32,417 nt of DNA from an uncultured Bacteroidia bacterium (GTDB taxonomy: Bacteria; Bacteroidota; Bacteroidia; J057; CALLMJ01): the NCBI GenBank assembly GCA_938006875.1, contig CALLMJ010000105.1:1-32417 (forward strand), in the 5' to 3' direction. The notes under the pieces were generated by a model. It saw only the letters and a list, made by a program, of their open reading frames with translations, made no database searches and had not been told where the DNA came from. The position numbers and the translations under genes are program-made. Shown piece by piece: positions 7,991 to 16,263 of this stretch (position 1 is its first letter; every line of letters begins with the position of its first letter).

Positions 7991-8529
7991 TAATCGTGTA
8001 CTTCGTGTTTTGAGTGTTTTTTATAATCTTTTTCAATGATTTTTCCTTTCACGTTTACTTCTAGGTGTAAATATTTACGATGATGGTTATGATTTTCAAA
8101 AAAAAGCTTGTAAATGTCATCATCATCATCATTTTCTTTGTCTTCATCTTTATCTTTTTTATTATGTTTAAAAGCATGATAAATACGTTTAATATCCCAT
8201 CCTTGCTTGGTTTGTTCATCAATAACTTTTCTTACAGGCTCAGGAACTTTTTCTATTTGAGTAGTATGAATTTTTTCTAGTTCAGTACCATGCTCATCGT
8301 AACGAGCTTTAATATGATGCCCATCTTCTACTGCAGTAACTTTATAAAGTTCTGTTTTACCACTTTTTCTTAAACCCCAATGTGTATTTCTTGCATTAGG
8401 ATGTTGTTCATGAAACTTATCTACTAGTTCTTTAGGAACCTCAGTTTCATCAATGGGTGTCCAAAAACCTTGTGCATTAAGCAGATTTATTGATAAAACT
8501 GCAAATAATGTAATCCAAATTTTTCTCAT
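7990..8529 (-). CDS. secreted PepSY-like protein with acidic and histidine-rich C-terminus
   Basis: A 179-residue protein with a Sec signal peptide (MRKIWITLFAVLSINLLNAQ, cleavage near 20). The mature region VPKELVDKFHEQHPNARNTHWGLRKSG and a second block VPEPVRKVIDEQTKQGWDIKRIYH look like two copies of the PepSY-like (BLIP-fold) unit frequent in Bacteroidota periplasmic proteins. Near 124-142 is a low-complexity K/D/E segment with five consecutive aspartates, followed by HNHHRKYLH; a metal-binding role is possible but unproven. It is the first gene of the operon continuing to the ccmD-like gene, the atypical SDR and ispE. Confidence 0.75.
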   Translation of the reverse strand: MRKIWITLFAVLSINLLNAQGFWTPIDETEVPKELVDKFHEQHPNARNTHWGLRKSGKTELYKVTAVEDGHHIKARYDEHGTELEKIHTTQIEKVPEPVRKVIDEQTKQGWDIKRIYHAFKHNKKDKDEDKENDDDDDIYKLFFENHNHHRKYLHLEVNVKGKIIEKDYKKHSKHEVHD

Positions 8530-8549
8530 GCCTTAGTTAATTTTGTGGG

Positions 8550-8578
8550 CAAAGATAAACAAAATTTTATTATTGCAA
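8550..8578 (-). promoter_or_regulatory. promoter of the PepSY-ccmD-SDR-ispE operon
   Basis: Minus strand: TTG (8576-8578), an 18-base spacer, then TATCTTTG (8550-8557), a match to TAnnTTTG. The box ends 20 bases before the ATG. The upstream half overlaps the 3' end of lspA. Confidence 0.6.
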
Positions 8579-9187
8579 TAATTTTTTTTCAGCATCCAAT
8601 GAGTTTTCTTCTGGGAATAAACTTTTTTGAAACACAATTATAGCTACTATACCTACAGAAATTGCTGTATCTGCTATATTAAAAATAGGCCATAATGCCA
8701 TATAAGTACCTCCCCAAATGGGAATCCAATCTGGTAAAATTCCTTGATAAATATCAAAATAAAACATATCTACCACTCTACCGTGTAAGAATCCTCCTTC
8801 ATAATCATTCATCTTGGCAAACCAAATACCATAAAATAAACGGTCTATAATATTGCCAATAGCACCCCCTAAAATTAATGCTACCCAATAGGGTAAATTA
8901 GTTTTTTGGTCTTTAATTTTATACAAATAATACACAATTCCACCAACTAAGAACACAGAAAGCACACTTAATAGAGCCTTAGCCGTTTCCTCTGTAATTG
9001 CACCTAAAAACAAATTACTCAAAGTTACTCCAAATGCTGCACCTGGATTTTCTGTAAAATGTATTTTAAAAAAATCTCCAATTATTTTAATTTCTTCACC
9101 TAGATGCATATTCCACTTTACAACCAATTTAGTCAGTTGGTCTAAAATAACCACTGATAAAACTATTCCAATTAATTTTTTGTTCAT
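8570..9187 (-). CDS. lspA: lipoprotein signal peptidase II
   Basis: A 205-residue polytopic aspartyl protease that removes signal peptides from prolipoproteins. The LspA landmarks are present: VILDQLTK near the N-terminus (D16), ENPGAAFGV at 46-54, GNIIDRL with catalytic D115, and FNIADTAIS with catalytic D173. There are four predicted membrane helices. The loop between the two aspartates is long (GIWFAKMNDYEGGFLHG and onward), as is usual in Bacteroidota homologues. It is third gene of the ileS-dksA-lspA operon with a three-base gap to the dksA-like gene. Confidence 0.95.
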   Translation of the reverse strand: MNKKLIGIVLSVVILDQLTKLVVKWNMHLGEEIKIIGDFFKIHFTENPGAAFGVTLSNLFLGAITEETAKALLSVLSVFLVGGIVYYLYKIKDQKTNLPYWVALILGGAIGNIIDRLFYGIWFAKMNDYEGGFLHGRVVDMFYFDIYQGILPDWIPIWGGTYMALWPIFNIADTAISVGIVAIIVFQKSLFPEENSLDAEKKLLQ

Positions 9188-9190
9188 GAA

Positions 9191-9607
9191 TTAATCTTCT
9201 GAATCTTCGTGATGCTCTGATGAAGTGATAATTTGAGGATTTTTCTTTTGAGCTAATTTTGCTTCTATACTAATTTCTGTATGAGGTACTGCTCTTAATC
9301 TTTCTTTAGGAATTAACTTCCCTGTAACTTTACATTTGCCATAAGTGCCGTTTTCAATTCTGGTTAATGCTCTTTCAAGAGAATCAATAAACTTTGCTTG
9401 ACGCATCAAGAATAGTTCTAATTGTTCTTTTTCTTGAGTATCCGTTCCATATTCTGTAATATTATAACCATCCGCTGCATTTTCAGTGGTTTCTCTTAAA
9501 CTTTCTTGTAAAGATTTATATTCAGCTTTTGCTTTTTCTAATTTGTCTAATAAAAGTTCTTTAAACTCTTGCAACTCTTCTGCTGTATAATGTGTTTTTT
9601 CTTCCAT
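9191..9607 (-). CDS. TraR/DksA-family transcription factor, zinc-less type
   Basis: A 138-residue DksA-like protein that would bind in the RNA polymerase secondary channel. The long N-terminal coiled coil (about 8-85) is followed by the family signature GTYGKCKVTGKLIPKERLRA. Only C92 remains of the four zinc-finger cysteines, so the C-terminal domain is unlikely to bind zinc in the classical way, as in the DksA2-type and Bacteroidota forms. SIEAKLAQK at 113-121 matches the family end. It lies between ileS (five bases) and lspA (three bases), an arrangement conserved in the phylum. Confidence 0.88.
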   Translation of the reverse strand: MEEKTHYTAEELQEFKELLLDKLEKAKAEYKSLQESLRETTENAADGYNITEYGTDTQEKEQLELFLMRQAKFIDSLERALTRIENGTYGKCKVTGKLIPKERLRAVPHTEISIEAKLAQKKNPQIITSSEHHEDSED

Positions 9608-9612
9608 AACCT

Positions 9613-12600
9613 TTAATTTTTTATAATGATTGTTTTGCCTATAATATTATTTACTTCAATTTCATGTCCATTTTCTAAATAGTTAACCCATTCAATAGAT
9701 TTTGCTAAGGTTTCTGTTTGAATATAATTTTTCCATTCTTCTATGGCATCTTTCCATTCTTCTTGATTTTGAACGTGTATTAAAATGGTATCAGTTACAT
9801 CAAAATTTAAGTCTTTTCTTAAATTTTGGATTCTATTCACAAAATCTCTTGCTACTCCTTCATTTTCTAATTCTTTTGTAATTTGTAAATCAACAGCAAC
9901 TGTAATGGCATGTTCAGAAACTACTGCCCAACCGGGTATATCTTGATTGAATATTTCTACCTCATTGGGTTGTAATTCATAGTCCAATTCTCCAATTTTA
10001 ACATTCAAAGAATTTCCTTTTTCTAATTTTTTAATTTCCTCATGAGAAAGACTTTCTATAGCTTGTTGTGCAAATTTTAATTGTGCCCCTAATTTAGGAC
10101 CTAACAATTTAAAATTCGGTTTGATTTTTTTGATGATGGTTGTATCTTCTTCATTTGGAATTACTAATTCTTTGATATTCACTTCTGAAAGTATTAAATC
10201 TTTTGCTTTTAATAAAGCTAATTTCATTTTTTCATCAAGAGCAGGAATTAATAATTTAGAAAGTGGTAATCTTACTCTAAGTTGATGTTTTTTTCTTATA
10301 GAATGAACCAAAGAACATATCTTTTGAGCAATTTCCATTTGTTCTTCTAAATCTTTTTGGATATACTCTTTCTGAACCTTAGGAAATAATGCAATATGAA
10401 CAGAATTTTTATCATTCCATGAAGAGTAAGTTAAAGATTTATAAAGCCATTCCGCAGAAAAAGGTGCAATTGGAGACATTAACTGGGTTACCTTCAATAA
10501 ACATTCATGTAAGGTTTGATAGGCAGCAATTTTATCTTGGTTCATTTCTCCTTTCCAAAATCTTCTTCTAGATAAACGGACATACCAATTAGAAAGTTGG
10601 TCAATCACAAATTCTTGAATAGCACGAGCAGCAGTGGTAGGGTCATAGTCATTTAAAGCATTCTCAACTTTTTCCATTAAACTATTCAATAATGAAATTA
10701 TCCATTGGTCTAATTCAGAGCGATTATGATAAGGAACAAAATTGTATTTATCGGTAGTAAATCCATCTAAATTAGCATACAAAGCAAAAAAGTTGTAGGT
10801 ATTGAAAAGAGTTCCAAAGTACTTACGGATAGTTTCCTGCAAAGTATCTAAATTGAATTTTAAATTTTCCCAAGGTGGAGTATTTTCCATCATATACCAA
10901 CGAGTAGCATCTGCTCCATATTTTGATAAAGTTTCAAAGGGGTCTACGACATTACCTAAACGTTTGGACATCTTAACGCCGTCTTTATCTAACAATAAAC
11001 CATTGGCAATGACATTTTTAAAGGCGATGGAATCTTTATAAAGCGTAGCAATAGCATGTAAAGTAAAAAACCAACCACGGGTTTGGTCTATCCCTTCTGC
11101 AATAAAATCTGCTGGAAATACATTTTCAAAATTATCTTGACTTTCAAAAGGATAGTGAACTTGTGCATAAGGCATGGCTCCACTATCAAACCAAACATCA
11201 ATTAAATCATTTTCACGTACAAAAACTTGTTCATAGTTGGTATCGGGAATCAGCACAACCCTATCAATAAATGGTTTATGCAAATCAATTTGTTCAATAT
11301 TTAAATCAGATACTTTTTTTATCCAACCTTTTTTCAGCCAATCCTGAATAACTTCATTAGAATTAGGTGAATGACCAGCATTTGCCATTCCCATACTATA
11401 TTCAAGATATTTTGCTTTGGTACGTATAGATTTTGGGTCACCAGAAATGAGTTCTTGATATTTATGGTCAGTATTTTGGAAACTTGAAATTTCATTTTCT
11501 AAATCTGGGTTATTTTCTAAAATTTCATAACCTACTTTTTGGAGTTCTTGAATTGAACCAATTGAATATTGTTTATCATTACTAACCCAAACTGGTAGAG
11601 GAATCCCCCAGTAACGAGAACGGCTTAAATTCCAATCCACTAAATTTTCTAGCCAGTTCCCAAAACGTCCTGTACCTACGCTAGCTGGTTTCCAGTTGAT
11701 GGTTTTATTGAGTTCAACTAAACGGTCTTTATAAGCTGTTGTTTTTATAAACCATGATTCTAAGGGATAATACAAAATGGGCTTATCGGTACGCCAGCAA
11801 TGAGGATAGTTGTGTTCATATTTTTCTACCTTAAAAGCGCGGTTATTTTGTTTGAGATAAACAGAAATATCTACATCTAAATTTTGATAGTTGGGGTCAT
11901 TGGTATAATTTTTTACATAGCGATTACCAAATAATTGAATTTGTGAAATATATTTACCTTGTTTATCTACGATAGGTTCACCATCAAAAAGTACTGCAGG
12001 AATACCATTTTGTTTAGCTACGCGCATATCATCGGCACCAAAAGTGGGAGCAATATGCACTATGCCTGTACCATCTTCTGTAGTTACAAAATCACCAATA
12101 ATAACCCTAAAAGCTTTTTGGGCTTCTTCTGGATATGCTTTTGCCCAATCCACAAATAAAGGCTCATATTTTTTACCTTCTAAATCTTGACCCTTAAATT
12201 CTTCTAAAATTTGATAAGGAATAATTTTTTGTCCTGCTTGATATTGATTAAAATCTTGGTTTTCACCGTCTTTAGAAAAGTAAGCACCTAAACGGTCTTT
12301 TGCAAGAATAACTATAATGGGTTGATGAGTATAAGGATTAAAAGTTTGAACTTTTACGTAAATAATATTTTTACCAACCGCTAAAGCACTATTAGCAGGA
12401 AGCGTCCATGGAGTAGTTGTCCAAGCTAAAAAGAAAGTATTATCTGTACCATTCATTAAAAATTGAGCAACACAAGAGGTATCTTTAACCATTTTATAAC
12501 AACCTGGTAAATTCAATTCATGTGAACTTAATCCTGTACCAGCGGCAGGTGAATAAGGTTGAATAGTATACCCTTTATAAAGTAAATTACGCTGATGGAA

Positions 12601-13113
12601 ATTTTTTAAAATATACCAAACACTTTCTATGTATGCATTATCAAAAGTGATATAAGGATTTTTGAGGTCTACCCAGTAGCCCATTCTTTCGGTAAGTTCA
12701 TCCCATTTATCTTTAAATTTTAGAACGTCTTCACGGCAAGCTTTGTTATATTCTTCAACAGAAATAATTTTTCCAATATCTTCTTTGGTAATACCTAATT
12801 TTTTTTCAACTTGTAACTCAACCGGCAAGCCATGAGTATCCCAACCTGCTTTACGGTTTACTTTAAAACCTTTTATAGTTTTGTAACGGCAAAATAAGTC
12901 TTTTAAAGTACGAGACATGACATGGTGTATCCCTGGAAAACCATTGGCAGAAGGAGGTCCTTCATAGAAATTAAAAGTTGGAGAACCTTCTCTTTGAGAA
13001 ATACTTTCTTCAAAAATTTGATGGTTTTTCCAATAATTAAGAACTTCCGTTTCTATTTCAGGAAGGTTAAATTGCTTTTTGGTAGGATAAATTTGAGTTT
13101 CTACTTTACTCAT
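9613..13113 (-). CDS. ileS: isoleucine--tRNA ligase, type 2 (GXHH signature)
   Basis: A 1166-residue class I aminoacyl-tRNA synthetase charging tRNA-Ile. PPSANGFPGIHHVMSRTLKD (53-72) is the first ATP motif. Here HIGH is replaced by GIHH (61-64): the first histidine is glycine and the glycine is histidine. The second motif is KMSKR near 714, in GVKMSKRLGNVVDPF. A long CP1 editing domain lies between them and the anticodon-binding and type 2 C-terminal regions follow, without a zinc ribbon. Length fits type 2 (eukaryote-like) IleRS. Published work links GXHH in some type 2 enzymes with very high natural mupirocin tolerance. It is first gene of the operon with dksA-like and lspA. Confidence 0.97.
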   Translation of the reverse strand: MSKVETQIYPTKKQFNLPEIETEVLNYWKNHQIFEESISQREGSPTFNFYEGPPSANGFPGIHHVMSRTLKDLFCRYKTIKGFKVNRKAGWDTHGLPVELQVEKKLGITKEDIGKIISVEEYNKACREDVLKFKDKWDELTERMGYWVDLKNPYITFDNAYIESVWYILKNFHQRNLLYKGYTIQPYSPAAGTGLSSHELNLPGCYKMVKDTSCVAQFLMNGTDNTFFLAWTTTPWTLPANSALAVGKNIIYVKVQTFNPYTHQPIIVILAKDRLGAYFSKDGENQDFNQYQAGQKIIPYQILEEFKGQDLEGKKYEPLFVDWAKAYPEEAQKAFRVIIGDFVTTEDGTGIVHIAPTFGADDMRVAKQNGIPAVLFDGEPIVDKQGKYISQIQLFGNRYVKNYTNDPNYQNLDVDISVYLKQNNRAFKVEKYEHNYPHCWRTDKPILYYPLESWFIKTTAYKDRLVELNKTINWKPASVGTGRFGNWLENLVDWNLSRSRYWGIPLPVWVSNDKQYSIGSIQELQKVGYEILENNPDLENEISSFQNTDHKYQELISGDPKSIRTKAKYLEYSMGMANAGHSPNSNEVIQDWLKKGWIKKVSDLNIEQIDLHKPFIDRVVLIPDTNYEQVFVRENDLIDVWFDSGAMPYAQVHYPFESQDNFENVFPADFIAEGIDQTRGWFFTLHAIATLYKDSIAFKNVIANGLLLDKDGVKMSKRLGNVVDPFETLSKYGADATRWYMMENTPPWENLKFNLDTLQETIRKYFGTLFNTYNFFALYANLDGFTTDKYNFVPYHNRSELDQWIISLLNSLMEKVENALNDYDPTTAARAIQEFVIDQLSNWYVRLSRRRFWKGEMNQDKIAAYQTLHECLLKVTQLMSPIAPFSAEWLYKSLTYSSWNDKNSVHIALFPKVQKEYIQKDLEEQMEIAQKICSLVHSIRKKHQLRVRLPLSKLLIPALDEKMKLALLKAKDLILSEVNIKELVIPNEEDTTIIKKIKPNFKLLGPKLGAQLKFAQQAIESLSHEEIKKLEKGNSLNVKIGELDYELQPNEVEIFNQDIPGWAVVSEHAITVAVDLQITKELENEGVARDFVNRIQNLRKDLNFDVTDTILIHVQNQEEWKDAIEEWKNYIQTETLAKSIEWVNYLENGHEIEVNNIIGKTIIIKN

Positions 13114-13116
13114 TGA

Positions 13117-13252
13117 ATCAACGATATTTGTACTTAAAAAATTTTCGCAAATTTCGTAATTTTTTTAATACAAAATAAAATTTTAACGTACAAACTTTAA
13201 ATTTGTAAGATTAAATGGATTAATCTCCACTAGGGGTTTGTATTTTCGCTAT
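13117..13252. other. ileS upstream region with a small palindrome
   Basis: AT-rich stretch. A near -7 box GAAATTTG (minus strand, 13148-13155) precedes ileS but differs from the consensus at the first base and lacks a well-spaced TTTG. AGATTAA-ATGGA-TTAATCT at 13208-13226 is a perfect 7-base stem, possibly the end of a transcript from the decayed region to the right. I see no gene here. Confidence 0.4.
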
Positions 13253-13372
13253 TCACTTTGTTCTACCCTTTTCCCGATTTTTTAAAGTGTTCAAAGCAAG
13301 TGCTTTCTTAGCTGATATATTCTTCACATAATACTTAAAAGCCTTGCCTTTTGAGGTATTTCTATCAATTTT
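13253..13372 (-). pseudogene. short C-terminal protein remnant, family unknown
   Basis: A minus-strand frame with no start codon encodes a basic tail containing GKAFKYYVKNISAKK and ending KNREKGRTK before a TGA at 13253-13255. Composition looks protein-like rather than random, and it overlaps the end of the T9SS-domain remnant. It may be a fragment of another lost gene or a chance frame. I do not recognise it. Confidence 0.25.
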
Positions 13373-13789
13373 TTACAATTTTTTCAAAATATCCCTTTCC
13401 ATTAAAGAATATTTTAAAAAAATATATTCCTTTTAGTAATGTTTGGAGAGAAAATGATTTTTCTTGATATTCTTCATTTTCATAGATGATTTTTCCTAAA
13501 TAATCCGTAATGGTTAGTGAAAATGCTTCTTGCTGAAAATTTTCAAAAAATACAATACTTTTCAGTAGGATTAGGATAAATTTTAATATTAGATTTTTGA
13601 TTTTGAGAATTTTGAGAGGTCAGACTTAATTCTTCAACCAAAATAGGTAAACTATTTAAATTATTGAAATTAAAACTAGATTGATTTACTGAAAAAGTAT
13701 CAATTTGGAAGTTGGCATTGTGTTACCATTATTTACTAAACTTGTAGGAACAATTTTGGTAACTTGAATTTGTTTTTCAAATTGAAAAA
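13365..13789 (-). pseudogene. remnant of a secreted protein with a T9SS type A sorting domain
   Basis: Reading the minus strand in three successive frames gives one continuous protein end. The first frame has IQVTKIVPTSLVNNGNT. After a frameshift near 13720 the next has NANFQIDTFSVNQSSFNF and then IKIYPNPTEK. After a second shift near 13545 comes FSLTITDYLGKIIYEN, then LLKGIYFFKIFFNGKGYFEKIV and a stop. The IYPNP motif, the DYLGKxIY strand and the GIYxxKI...KIV end are the standard T9SS C-terminal domain that targets proteins for export and surface anchoring. No start or upstream body survives, because pdhA begins at 13824. The gene is dead and truncated. Confidence 0.8.
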
Positions 13790-13796
13790 ATAGTTA

Positions 13797-13813
13797 TAAA
13801 TTGCGGCAAAATT
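13797..13813 (+). promoter_or_regulatory. 17-base promoter element of pdhA, shared with the SDR at 6136
   Basis: TAAATTGCGGCAAAATT ends ten bases before the pdhA ATG and is identical to the element at 6144-6160 on the minus strand. The position suggests a core promoter or an operator overlapping the transcription start. Confidence 0.45.
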
Positions 13814-13823
13814 GTAACCACTC

Positions 13824-14834
13824 ATGGCAAAAAAATCAAACAAAATTTTAACTTACAGTAAAGAAACTGCTTTAAAATGGTATCATCAAATGATGCTTAT
13901 GAGAAGATTTGAAGAAAAAGCAGGTCAATTATATGGACAACAGAAAATTAGAGGTTTTTGCCATTTATATATAGGGCAAGAAGCTGTAGCTGCTGGTGTA
14001 GAATCAGCTATAACTCCTGATGATTATGTAATTACTGCTTATAGAGATCATGGTCAAGCATTAGCAAGAGGGGTACCAGCAAGAGCATGCATGGCGGAAC
14101 TTTACGGAAAATCTACTGGTTGTACAAAAGGAAAAGGCGGTTCTATGCACTTTTTTTCTAAAGAACATAACTTTTTAGGTGGGCACGGAATTGTAGGTGG
14201 GCAAATTCCTCTTGGTGCTGGTGTAGCTTTCGCCATTAAATATAGGGGTGAACAAAAAGTATGTATATGTTTTTTTGGAGATGGCGCTGCAAGGCAAGGT
14301 GCTCTTCATGAAGCATTTAATATGGCTATGATGTGGAAACTTCCTGTAGTTTTTATTTGCGAAAATAATTTGTATGCTATGGGTACCTCCGTTGAAAGAA
14401 GTTCTAATGTTACAGATATATGGAAAATAGGTTTAGCCTATGATATGCCTGCCGAACCAGTAAATGGTATGAGTGTTATTGACGTCTATGAAGCAACTTC
14501 AAAGGCTGTTCAAAGAGCTAAAAATGGTGAAGGCCCTACTTTATTAGAAATAAAAACCTATCGTTATAGAGGTCATTCAATGTCTGACCCCGCTAAATAC
14601 CGTACCAAAGAAGAACTAGAGCAATATAAAGAGTTAGATCCTATTGCTCATATCAAATCTTATCTTCTAGAAAATCAATTGGCAACCGCTGAAGAAATTG
14701 AAGCTATCGATGAAGAAATCAAAAATATTGTAGCAGATTGCGTAGAATTTGCTGAAAATAGCCCCTACCCTGACCCCTCCGAGCTTTACACAGATGTTTA
14801 TGCTGAACCTAATTATCCGTTTATAATGGAATAA
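13824..14834 (+). CDS. pdhA: pyruvate dehydrogenase E1 component, alpha subunit
   Basis: A 336-residue thiamine-diphosphate enzyme subunit that decarboxylates pyruvate and passes the acetyl group to E2. RRFEEKAGQLYGQQKIRGFCHLYIGQEA-type residues lie at 27-54, DYVITAYRDHG follows, and the ThDP/Mg signature runs from GDG (152-154) to ENN (180-182). YRYRGHSMSDPAKYR is the conserved phosphorylation-loop region. Length matches bacterial heterotetrameric E1 alpha. No E1 beta or E2 gene is adjacent, and a strong terminator follows at once, so it is monocistronic. A branched-chain 2-oxoacid E1 alpha is less likely given the close match to PdhA. Confidence 0.93.
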   Translation: MAKKSNKILTYSKETALKWYHQMMLMRRFEEKAGQLYGQQKIRGFCHLYIGQEAVAAGVESAITPDDYVITAYRDHGQALARGVPARACMAELYGKSTGCTKGKGGSMHFFSKEHNFLGGHGIVGGQIPLGAGVAFAIKYRGEQKVCICFFGDGAARQGALHEAFNMAMMWKLPVVFICENNLYAMGTSVERSSNVTDIWKIGLAYDMPAEPVNGMSVIDVYEATSKAVQRAKNGEGPTLLEIKTYRYRGHSMSDPAKYRTKEELEQYKELDPIAHIKSYLLENQLATAEEIEAIDEEIKNIVADCVEFAENSPYPDPSELYTDVYAEPNYPFIME

Positions 14835-14841
14835 ATGTAGT

Positions 14842-14882
14842 TTTTTCAGGATTTAGCAATTTAATTGTTAAATCCTGAAAAA
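14842..14882 (+). terminator. rho-independent terminator of pdhA
   Basis: TTTTTCAGGATTTA (14842-14855) pairs with TAAATCCTGAAAAA (14869-14882), and the stem continues inward through GCAAT/ATTGT, leaving a 3-base loop. This gives about 19 base pairs, starting seven bases after the stop codon. Its A and T flanks would let it work in both directions. Confidence 0.85.
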
Positions 14883-15029
14883 TATTCAATTGGGTTATAA
14901 AAACTTTTACAAATACTTCAACTTGAATAGAATTTTTTAATTTGAATAATCATGAATACATAATGTATAATCATAAACACAGAGATTTTCAAATCTGTAT
15001 TTTTTTATATTTACTGTTTTAAAAAGCTA

Positions 15030-16136
15030 ATGTTACCTGAAATTACTACAATTTTTTTTTGTTTAGTTTTTCCTTTTATAATTTATTTTTTTCGTGAAAC
15101 TCTACAAACATATTTAAAAATTGACAATATTTTGTTGGCTTATGGAACAGGAATGCTTTTAAAGCTTGTTATACAAGACTTTTTTTCTCAAAATATTTTG
15201 CAAGGTTTTATTTATGTAAGTATTCCATTAGCAATGCCTCTGTTAATTTTTCAAGCGGATTTTTTTTCATGGCTTAAAAATGCTCCTTTAACTGTTAAAA
15301 GTTTTATTATTGCTTGCTTTTCAACTGGTTTAATAGGTTTTTTATTAGGAAAATATTTTATTCAAGATGAAATTGGAAAAAAAATTATTGGAATGTTAAT
15401 TGGTGTTTTTATAGGTGGGACACCAAATTTGAACGCAATTGGGTTAAGTTTAAACGTTTCTTTTGAAGTCATTGCAATTGCTAATACCGTAGATTTAATG
15501 GCTAGCAGCATTTTTTTATTATTTATGCTTTTTTTAGCAAAACCATTATTATCTAAAATTTTACCATATCCATTTCCCTATAATATTATTCATAAAAATC
15601 AATCTTTTCAAGATTATCAAGAAAAATTTTACCAGAAAATTCTGCCTTTAATTATTTCTATTCTGATTTTAGGGTTATCTGCTGGATTAAGTTTTTTAAT
15701 ATTTAACGATTTAAAAATCCCTTTTGTTATGTTAGTGATAACCTTGTTAGGTGTTTTGGGTTCATTTAATCCCAAAATAAGAAACCTCAAGATGAGTGAA
15801 ATTTATGGAAATTTTTTTATTACAATTTTTTGTTTCTCAATGGGATTAGTTTTAGATGTACGTCAAATTTTTCAACATTTTGATACTTTATTTTTTGCAT
15901 CTTTTGGATTAATATTTATCAGTTTAGGATTACAAGTAATATTGAGCAGAATATTTAAAATCAATTCGGAAATAATGATGATTTGTGCAGTAGCATGTGT
16001 GATGAGTCCTGCATTTGTTCCAATGTTTGTTAAGCATTTTCAAAATGATGAATTACTTTTACCTGGTTTAACAACAGGATTAGCAGGTTTTGCAGTTGGA
16101 AATTTACTGGGGTTAGGAATATACGCACTTTTATAA
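15030..16136 (+). CDS. DUF819 family integral membrane protein
   Basis: A 368-residue protein with about ten hydrophobic segments. IGGTPNLNAIG (128-138) in the fourth or fifth helix matches the glycine/asparagine signature of DUF819 (YjcL-like), and a similar segment, LTTGLAGFAVGNLLGLGIY, closes the protein. The inverted symmetry suggests a transporter, but no substrate is known for the family. A small hairpin followed by a T-run (14979-15007) lies just upstream. It appears monocistronic, with a terminator at 16161-16181. Confidence 0.75.
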   Translation: MLPEITTIFFCLVFPFIIYFFRETLQTYLKIDNILLAYGTGMLLKLVIQDFFSQNILQGFIYVSIPLAMPLLIFQADFFSWLKNAPLTVKSFIIACFSTGLIGFLLGKYFIQDEIGKKIIGMLIGVFIGGTPNLNAIGLSLNVSFEVIAIANTVDLMASSIFLLFMLFLAKPLLSKILPYPFPYNIIHKNQSFQDYQEKFYQKILPLIISILILGLSAGLSFLIFNDLKIPFVMLVITLLGVLGSFNPKIRNLKMSEIYGNFFITIFCFSMGLVLDVRQIFQHFDTLFFASFGLIFISLGLQVILSRIFKINSEIMMICAVACVMSPAFVPMFVKHFQNDELLLPGLTTGLAGFAVGNLLGLGIYALL

Positions 16137-16160
16137 AAGAAGAATTCTCAAAAATGGTTT

Positions 16161-16181
16161 AATTTAGAATTGTTCTAAATT
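16161..16181 (+). terminator. terminator of the DUF819 gene
   Basis: AATTTAGAA-TTG-TTCTAAATT is a perfect nine-base stem with a 3-base loop, 24 bases after the stop, followed by a T-rich stretch (16185-16194). Confidence 0.7.
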
Positions 16182-16214
16182 ACATTTTTATTTTCAAGTT
16201 TAGAATACAAAATT

Positions 16215-16222
16215 TACCTTTG
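16215..16222 (+). promoter_or_regulatory. -7 element of hemA
   Basis: TACCTTTG matches TAnnTTTG 41 bases before the hemA ATG, the longest leader among the protein-gene promoters I located here. No clear TTTG lies 20 bases upstream. Confidence 0.5.
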
Positions 16223-16263
16223 CATTTGTAATAAAAACCCTATTTAAATTGTTATAATATATT

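Noticed and set aside
8080-8280. 66-residue hydrophobic plus-strand frame
   Set aside because: It is the reverse of the acidic/lysine-rich tract of the PepSY-like gene, which reads as isoleucine/phenylalanine runs on the other strand.
14979-15007. Hairpin plus T-run upstream of the DUF819 gene
   Set aside because: The stem is short, has a two-base bulge and a tiny loop, so an attenuator is possible but not supportable as a feature.
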